This document shows positions 58,637 through 64,000 of a DNA stretch of 64,000 nt, in pieces. Origin of the DNA: Guyparkeria halophila (lineage in GTDB: Bacteria; Pseudomonadota; Gammaproteobacteria; Halothiobacillales; Halothiobacillaceae); assembly GCF_034479635.1 (NCBI RefSeq), contig NZ_CP140153.1, positions 1,557,501 through 1,621,500 of the forward strand. The letters are read 5' to 3'. How positions within the stretch are numbered: position 1 is the first letter of the stretch; each line of letters starts with the position of its first letter. Both the position numbers and the translations under genes were made by a program. Below the pieces are notes generated by a model that did no database searches, was not told the origin of the DNA, and was given only the letters and a program-made list of their open reading frames with translations.

Positions 58637-61600
58637 CGCCGACCTCCTCCGTCACACCCGCCGAATCGGCATCGGCCATGAGCAAGTAATCAAGCGCCGC
58701 GCCCACCCAGTAGGCAACGGCCTGAGGGGGCCGATGGTAGAAGGCCTGCCAGGCATCTGCCCGCGACTCGTCGTAAAGCCCCTCTTGTTCGGGATGATCC
58801 TGGAGCCAGGCCAGACGCACGGCGTGCCCGATTACCACGTCGAGTACCAGCGGTTCCTCGATCGACAGTCCCGGCGCCTGCGCCACGATCTCGATCAGCG
58901 CAGCGATCGCCTCGACGTTCAACTCCCGGTATTCAGGCGCCTCGATTCGATTGAGCCGATGTTCGACGGCCAGGGCGAAGTTGTGCTCGCGGGCCGTGGA
59001 CTGGCCACGATAAAGCGCGCTGTCGAGCACATTGCGCGGATCGAACCGGTTGCCGATCACCAATGTCGGGACATGGCCGAGCAAACCCCAGACCCCCTCG
59101 TAAAAGCGTTCGGGCAACCGACTCATGGCCCCGCCGATCTCGCGATGGTGGTACCAGTCGACCGAGCGACCCGCCTCATGGGGCGACTCCGGGTGACTCG
59201 ACCCATATCGAGCCAGCACCGAGGCCACCGCCGATTGGGTCATTTCGTCCCCGACAGACACGGGGGGAAGGCTGGCGCTGTCGCGTCGATGCAGCGCCTC
59301 GAGCCGCTCGGGTTGATCGCGCCAGTCGATCGCCTCGCGCAATCGATCGCGCAGGGCGTGCGGCGTCATGTCGACGAGATCATCCAGCGCCTGCGACGGC
59401 GGGATCGCTGCCTCCCGGGCGCGCAGGGCCACCAGGATCTGCAGCAGCGGGCCGGTACGCAGGGTGATCACGTTGCAGAACAGCTCCGGCTCGGCGCGCA
59501 GCCAGGCACCGAGGTGAATCACGAGTTCCTGGGTCAGGCAACGCTCGCGCGGATCGTCCCCGCAATAGGCGTGGATCCGCCGCAGGATCTCGCGGTTCGA
59601 AATCGGTGCGTCGATCACGGCCGAACGGCTGTAGGAACGGCCCACGGCCAACCGCTTCTGGCGCACGACCAGGTCCATCAAGGCGACCTCGAGGAACCCG
59701 TCGACCACCCCGGCCAGATCAGCAACCAGGCGCATCACCCGCCAGGCACCCACTCGCTGGGCCAGATGCAACAGGGCGAAACAGTGACCTTTCCAGTCGC
59801 GCCATTCACCGTTGACATCGGCGAACGTCCGCTCAGGGGGCAGCGCGCTCCGCGCCAGCCAATCGAGCAACGCCAGCCGTTCATCCAGCGCGGTGACGCG
59901 CCCGAAGGCCGCGATCCGCTCGTCGACCGAAGGCGCCTCGCCCAGCTCGGCGGCAATGGCATCGACGTCACCACCCCACTCCCATGGTCCGTCGGTGACG
60001 GGCGGTTCGGCGGGCGCCTCGGGGAGCTCGCCGGGCAATCGCCACCGGGATGCCGATTCCGCCAACGCGTCCAGGGCCTCGACCCGAATCCCGTCAACCC
60101 GGCCGCTCGCCAGCTTGTCGAGGAATGCCAACAGCGCCTTGCCACCCGGCCCGTCGAGCATCCAGTCGAAAACCGGAATGGCCCACAGCGGCTGACCCGG
60201 GCCACGGGCATACCGGGCCAGGTAGGCAAGGCTGGTACGAATCTCGTGGACCAGCAATTCGGTATCCCGGCCAAGGAGGAAGATGTTCGTGTCGAACAGG
60301 GCCGGGGCCACCGCACAGTCGCCCTTGTCGGTGGCGATCAGACGGCCCGCCGAGAGACCCAGCAGGCGGCGCTTGGGACGCCCGCTCAACGCGAGGCGCG
60401 CATTGGTACCGACCGAGGCCAGTCGCTCGACCAGGACGTCGGCCGGAATCACGGCCGTGCGGGTCCGATCCGGCCACGAGACCGGTGCAATGCCCGCCGC
60501 CTCGAGCCGCTCGCCCACGGAGGGCGTCTGGGCCAGCAGGGTCACGCCGATCGCGGGATTAGCGGTATCCCGCCGGGAGCCATGACGGCCGATCGGGTCC
60601 ACATCATCCGGTTCAATACGTCCCGCCAACAACAGCCGGCCGACCACCCAAAGGCTCTGCGCCCAGACCAGCGGTCGGTTTTCATTCGCCAGCCGATCGG
60701 CGGAGCCGGGGGCGTGACGCTCGGTCGCGAGCGACTCGATCGGCACGTAATAGAGTTCGGGCAACACCGGGGCGCCACATTCGCAGACCGCGACCCACTG
60801 GATCTGCCGTTGAATCGACACGGCGGTGGCGCGATCCCCGGAAAAACAGGCGTTGATCAGCCGATAGGTGAAAAACAACGGCCACTCGCACTCGATGCGG
60901 GCAAAGGCCTCGAGCTCTTCGGGCTCGTAGTGGAGCTTGGTGTCATCCTCGATCGCCGTCTGGTGTCCGTCGCGCAGAAAGCGCTTGTAACCGTAACGCC
61001 CGGCCAGCCGGGTCTCGATGCGTTCACCCACCTCCTCGGCCTTGTTGCCGGCGGCAAAGGCCGGAAAACCGATCACGGCGAGCAGGGCCGAATCGATCTC
61101 CTTGGAGGCCGATTCCCGCGGGAGGATGGAGTCCAGGCACTGCTGTACCCGGGCGATATCGTCGGGCACCACCTGCAATCGACTGCTGTCGTCGCCCTGC
61201 TTGCCGAACAGATCGAATTCGTCGGCGGCCTCCAGCGCGGCGAGTACCAGGCCAAGCGAACTGGCATTGAGCTCGCGCACGCCGTGGTTGATCTTGTTGC
61301 CACGCTCCCAGATGCCGTAGTCGGGGATCACGTAGGCCCGGGACAGGTACCAGACCAGGTTCTGGACGAAATCCACCTCGTCACGCCCCTGCACGATCGT
61401 CAGTCCGCCTGCGGTCATCTGCACCAGCATCAGCACGAACAGCGAGGTGGCATCCAGTTGCAGGTGCCCCCACTCCTCGTCGCCCACCACCGCCTCGCCG
61501 CTGGCGGTGTCGTACTTGGCATGCAGGGCGTCGATCGGGTCGAGGCTGTGCTTGAAGCGCTCGACCCGGTCGGCCTGGCGCATCATGGCGAGCAGCAGCC

Positions 61601-61904
61601 CGCGCATGTTGCGAACGACCGCCTGTTCGAGCTCGAAGGCACGGGTCGAGTGCCCGGCGCGGCGGCAGGCGATACCCAGCGCCCAGGGGCCGAGGATGCT
61701 GTAGACGTTGTCGCGCACCCAGGCGTCCGTGTAATCGCCGTGGGCGGTCACGGCGGTGCTGGCCGGCAGGAGCCCGGAGACAGGGTGCTGCCGATCAAGG
61801 ATGTGCCGGCGCACCTCGCCGAACAGCGCATCAAGCGACACCGCGTCGATCGAAGGATCGACGGCGGCGTCGGATGAAGGGGAAAGGACGTGACCGGACG
61901 TCAT
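58620..61904 (-). CDS. phosphorylase kinase alpha/beta-like GH15 protein
   Basis: 1094 residues from ATG at 61904 (MTSGHVLSPSSDAAV); the frame upstream enters the adjacent mobile element. It strongly resembles the regulatory subunits of eukaryotic phosphorylase kinase: TDAWVRDNVYSILGPWALG (59-77), GHLQLDATSLFVLML (146-160), WERGNKINHGVRELNASSLG (199-218), GYKRFLRDG (305-313) and IECEWPLFFTY (337-347). The first 450 residues form the (alpha/alpha)6 glucoamylase-like domain; the rest is helical and poorly characterised. Length is near that of human PHKB. Bacteria have no phosphorylase kinase catalytic subunit of this type, so function is open: oligosaccharide hydrolase or binding regulator. Overlaps glk. 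Confidence 0.9.
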   Translation of the reverse strand: MTSGHVLSPSSDAAVDPSIDAVSLDALFGEVRRHILDRQHPVSGLLPASTAVTAHGDYTDAWVRDNVYSILGPWALGIACRRAGHSTRAFELEQAVVRNMRGLLLAMMRQADRVERFKHSLDPIDALHAKYDTASGEAVVGDEEWGHLQLDATSLFVLMLVQMTAGGLTIVQGRDEVDFVQNLVWYLSRAYVIPDYGIWERGNKINHGVRELNASSLGLVLAALEAADEFDLFGKQGDDSSRLQVVPDDIARVQQCLDSILPRESASKEIDSALLAVIGFPAFAAGNKAEEVGERIETRLAGRYGYKRFLRDGHQTAIEDDTKLHYEPEELEAFARIECEWPLFFTYRLINACFSGDRATAVSIQRQIQWVAVCECGAPVLPELYYVPIESLATERHAPGSADRLANENRPLVWAQSLWVVGRLLLAGRIEPDDVDPIGRHGSRRDTANPAIGVTLLAQTPSVGERLEAAGIAPVSWPDRTRTAVIPADVLVERLASVGTNARLALSGRPKRRLLGLSAGRLIATDKGDCAVAPALFDTNIFLLGRDTELLVHEIRTSLAYLARYARGPGQPLWAIPVFDWMLDGPGGKALLAFLDKLASGRVDGIRVEALDALAESASRWRLPGELPEAPAEPPVTDGPWEWGGDVDAIAAELGEAPSVDERIAAFGRVTALDERLALLDWLARSALPPERTFADVNGEWRDWKGHCFALLHLAQRVGAWRVMRLVADLAGVVDGFLEVALMDLVVRQKRLAVGRSYSRSAVIDAPISNREILRRIHAYCGDDPRERCLTQELVIHLGAWLRAEPELFCNVITLRTGPLLQILVALRAREAAIPPSQALDDLVDMTPHALRDRLREAIDWRDQPERLEALHRRDSASLPPVSVGDEMTQSAVASVLARYGSSHPESPHEAGRSVDWYHHREIGGAMSRLPERFYEGVWGLLGHVPTLVIGNRFDPRNVLDSALYRGQSTAREHNFALAVEHRLNRIEAPEYRELNVEAIAALIEIVAQAPGLSIEEPLVLDVVIGHAVRLAWLQDHPEQEGLYDESRADAWQAFYHRPPQAVAYWVGAALDYLLMADADSAGVTEEVGDDSRG

Positions 61905-61951
61905 GCGATATACCGGGTGGTCGTTACGGGCAGGCCGGGGACAGCGTCTAG

Positions 61952-62222
61952 GGAAACTCTGCACGATTCGAGGGCGCCTCTGCGAGACCGCCAAGGGGGT
62001 CAGTTGCAAGGCGCAGTCCGCCGTGACTGCGGCGCCCCTTCACACGGGCTGCAACGTCGACAAATACCCCCTTGGCGACCCGCCCGGCCGGGCGGGGCTT
62101 GCGGGTCTGTCCGCACTCGGCGTTCCCGCCCCTCGCCGGGCAATGAGCCCGCCTTCGGCTCGGCGCCTTGATTGCGAACAGACCCGCGAGCCAGAGGCAC
62201 CATCGAATCGTGCAGCGCTTCC
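61952..62222. mobile_element. 271-bp MITE-like element, IS5-type ends
   Basis: Flanked by CTAG on both sides (61948-61951, 62223-62226). The left end GGAAACTCTGCACGATTCGA matches the complement of the right end, GGAAGCGCTGCACGATTCGA, at 18 of 20 positions, and similarity continues inward to about 30 bases. Inside are two more inverted pairs: CCAAGGGGGT (61991) with ACCCCCTTGG (62066), and GCGGGTCTGT (62101) with ACAGACCCGC (62178). No transposase. YTAR-type 4-bp targets such as CTAG are typical of the IS5 group, so a non-autonomous IS5-like element is the best reading. It lies 48 bases before the PhK-like gene. Confidence 0.8.
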
Positions 62223-62272
62223 CTAGTATGGGGGCGATGGCGATTTCCGACCAGAGGTCGGCGGCATCGAAT

Positions 62273-63238
62273 TCAGTGGCGGGTAGACTCGGGCGGCTCG
62301 ACACTGTCGCTGGTGAGCAATTGCTCGACGTCGACCCGATCGAAGCGGTACAGGCTGCCGCAGAAGTCACAGCGAATCTCGACCAGTCCCGGCGTCTCGT
62401 CACTGTCGATCGTCGCCTCGAGTTCCTCTCGTCCCAGGCTGGCGAGCATCTGGCCGACACCCTCACGGGTGCAGCCACAATTGAACGAGACCCGCGCCAC
62501 GTCATGGATGCGCAACGCCTCCTGGTGGAACAGGCGGTGCAGGAGCTCCGGGGCAGAGATGGCAAGCATCTCGGACCGGCCCTTGTCGCCCACGAGGGTA
62601 TCGACCAGCTTACCGACGTGCTCGAACCCGCGGGCCGCCACCCCGGAAGCCGGCGCAATCCCACCGGTCTCGGGCATCTGCTGGACCAGCATGCCCGCGG
62701 TCACCTCGCCGTCGGCCGCCAGGACCAGACGGGTCGGCAACTGCTCTGATTGCTGGAAATACCCCTCGATGGCGTTTTCCAGGCCGGCACCGGCGATCGG
62801 CACCAGTGACTGGTAGCGCGCGCCCTCGTCGGGCTCGATCGTCAAGACCAACTGCCCGCGCCCGAGCTGATCCTCGAGATGGGCGCTCGTGCCCTCAAGA
62901 CGCTCGTCCTCCCACTTGGCCATGCAGCGAAAGCGACGATCGGAGGTGACCTGCACCACCAGCAGGCTGATCGGACCGCGACCGGCGAACTGCAGCACCA
63001 GGCGCCCTTCGAACTTGAGACTCGCGACCATCAACACGGCCCCGGCAACGGCCTGCCCCAGCAGACTCGCCACCGCCGGCGGGTAGTCATGGTTCTCGAT
63101 CGCCGCCTGCCAGGTGGGCTCCAGGCGCAGGGACACCCCGCGCACCCGCCCATCCTCGAAGGAAAAGCGGAACAGTTCGTCGCCCTGCGGCAGGTTTTGC
63201 CAGTCGATCGATTCCGACTTGCCGGTCATCTCGCTCAT
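62273..63238 (-). CDS. hslO: redox-regulated chaperone Hsp33
   Basis: 321 residues. A holdase switched on by oxidation. The C-terminal zinc switch is intact: Cys254 and Cys256 (NCGC) and Cys290 and Cys293 (CDFC), i.e. CxC-x33-CxxC. N-terminal segments RVRGVSLRLEPTWQAA and LLGQAVAGAVLMVASLKFEGRLVLQFAGRGP are typical. Start taken at ATG 63238; a second ATG lies three codons on. A monocistronic unit bounded by gatB and the mobile element. Confidence 0.96.
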   Translation of the reverse strand: MSEMTGKSESIDWQNLPQGDELFRFSFEDGRVRGVSLRLEPTWQAAIENHDYPPAVASLLGQAVAGAVLMVASLKFEGRLVLQFAGRGPISLLVVQVTSDRRFRCMAKWEDERLEGTSAHLEDQLGRGQLVLTIEPDEGARYQSLVPIAGAGLENAIEGYFQQSEQLPTRLVLAADGEVTAGMLVQQMPETGGIAPASGVAARGFEHVGKLVDTLVGDKGRSEMLAISAPELLHRLFHQEALRIHDVARVSFNCGCTREGVGQMLASLGREELEATIDSDETPGLVEIRCDFCGSLYRFDRVDVEQLLTSDSVEPPESTRH

Positions 63239-63277
63239 GGGATTCCCCCGGGTTGCTGCACGACGGTTCAGTCGCTC

Positions 63278-64000
63278 TCAGTTGCCATCGAGGCGGCGCT
63301 TGAGCACCTCGTTGACCGCCTGCGGATTGGCCTTGCCCTTGGCCGCCTTCATCACCTGGCCGACAAAGAAGCCGAACAGCTTGTCCTTGCCGCCCCGGTA
63401 GGCCTCGACCTGCCCCGGGTTGGCGGCGATCACCTCGTCGACCATCGCCTCGATCGCGCCGGTGTCCGAGATCTGCTTGAGACCACGTGCCTCGATGATC
63501 TCGTCGACCGATCCGCCCTGCTCGGCCAGCGCCTCGAACACCTCGCGGCCGAGCTTGTTCGACAGCGTGCCGTCGGCAATCCGCTCGAGCAGGTCGGCCA
63601 GCTTGTCGGCCGGCACCGGGCATTCGCCAATCTCGCACTCGAGCCGGTTCAAGAGCGCGGCGACCTCGCCCATCACCCAGTTGGCGGCCAGCTTGGCGTC
63701 GCTCCCCTCGCGGGCGATCACCGCCTCGAAGTACTCGGCGGTCGCGCGGCTGGCGGTGAGCACGCCGGCATCGTAGGCGCTCAGGCCGTACTCGGACTGG
63801 TAGCGTTCGGCCTTGGCATCGGGAAGTTCGGGCAACTCGGCGCGCCAGGACTCGATCGTCTCGTCGTCGATGACCACCGGCAGCAGGTCCGGGCACGGGA
63901 AGTAGCGGTAATCGTCCGCCTCTTCCTTGGTGCGCATCAGGCGGGTCTCGTCGCGGTCCGGGTCGTACAGGCGGGTGGCCTGCACCACCTCGCCGCCGGT
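63278..64000 (-). CDS. gatB: Asp/Glu-tRNA amidotransferase subunit B (partial)
   Basis: The C-terminal 241 residues or so; the start lies past the right edge. The visible part begins [40 protein letters not shown], the end of the GatB kinase domain, followed by the helical and YqeY-like tail domains ([31 protein letters not shown]). GatB activates misacylated Glu-tRNA(Gln) or Asp-tRNA(Asn) for transamidation. hslO follows 39 bases downstream. Confidence 0.95.
   Translation of the reverse strand, partial: TGGEVVQATRLYDPDRDETRLMRTKEEADDYRYFPCPDLLPVVIDDETIESWRAELPELPDAKAERYQSEYGLSAYDAGVLTASRATAEYFEAVIAREGSDAKLAANWVMGEVAALLNRLECEIGECPVPADKLADLLERIADGTLSNKLGREVFEALAEQGGSVDEIIEARGLKQISDTGAIEAMVDEVIAANPGQVEAYRGGKDKLFGFFVGQVMKAAKGKANPQAVNEVLKRRLDGN

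Noticed and set aside
58515-61877. 1120-codon plus-strand open frame
   Set aside because: It is antisense to the PhK-like gene over its whole length; the composition (many Arg, Gly, Pro, His) is typical of a shadow frame.

Overview
The window is a dense stretch of chromosomal core genes from a GC-rich Gram-negative bacterium, almost certainly a gammaproteobacterium. Evidence for this includes the lptCAB-rpoN-hpf-ptsN order, kdsD-kdsC, an mla operon next to murA, hemA-prfA-prmC, darP, holC, hslO and a 4.5S RNA ahead of dnaX-ybaB-recR. An exported rhodanese and an exported DsrE-type protein would fit a sulfur-oxidising lineage such as the Halothiobacillaceae or their relatives; that placement is inference. 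I found no tRNA, rRNA, CRISPR array, prophage or complete insertion sequence.

Layout. 1-2.4 kb: a solute-binding lipoprotein translationally coupled to a PhnD-type sensor protein that runs off the left edge. 2.7-8.8 kb (minus): exported rhodanese, darP-ugd, tspO, pyrC-truD, DsrE-like protein. 9-19 kb: GT39 and GT2 glycosyltransferases, an RDD protein, a PAP2 phosphatase, pyrD (plus), and the hemA-prfA-prmC run followed by a MoeB-like gene. 19.6-32 kb: a 1202-residue GAF/GGDEF/globin/GAF/EAL protein, an LPG-synthase-like membrane protein, holC-valS (plus), yjbQ-mnmC (minus), then a PilZ protein and a second diguanylate cyclase. 32-35.6 kb (minus): ffs, dnaX, ybaB, recR and a thioredoxin-fold protein. 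35.7-45 kb (minus): one long gene run, unknown-mlaF-mlaE-mlaD-tolC-like-mlaC-mlaB-murA-hisG-hisD-hisC. 45-46 kb: an FGE-sulfatase-domain protein. 46-55.5 kb (plus): kdsD-kdsC-lptC-lptA-lptB-rpoN-hpf-ptsN-hprK-rapZ-EIIA(man)-HPr-unknown, closed by a strong bidirectional terminator. 55.6-64 kb (minus): gatB (partial, right edge), hslO, then a phosphorylase-kinase-alpha/beta-like GH15 protein with glk, thiE and hemL.

How the genes work together. Envelope biogenesis dominates: Kdo synthesis (kdsD, kdsC), LPS export (lptC, lptA, lptB), phospholipid transport (mla) and peptidoglycan precursor synthesis (murA). The ptsN-hprK-rapZ-EIIA-HPr block is an incomplete, regulatory phosphotransferase system with no sugar permease and no Enzyme I in view. 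The PhK-like gene overlapping glk suggests control of glycogen or glucose flux.

The least ordinary items are: a family of three terminal-inverted-repeat elements (at 52.4, 54.4 and 62.0 kb) that resemble degenerate IS5-type miniature transposons, two of them in the PTS cluster; the bacterial phosphorylase-kinase-like protein; a TolC-type gene inserted inside the mla operon; the binding-protein/sensor pair at the left edge; and the internal globin domain in the large c-di-GMP protein. Start codons were moved from the longest open frame wherever a ribosome-binding site, signal peptide or stop/start overlap supported it.
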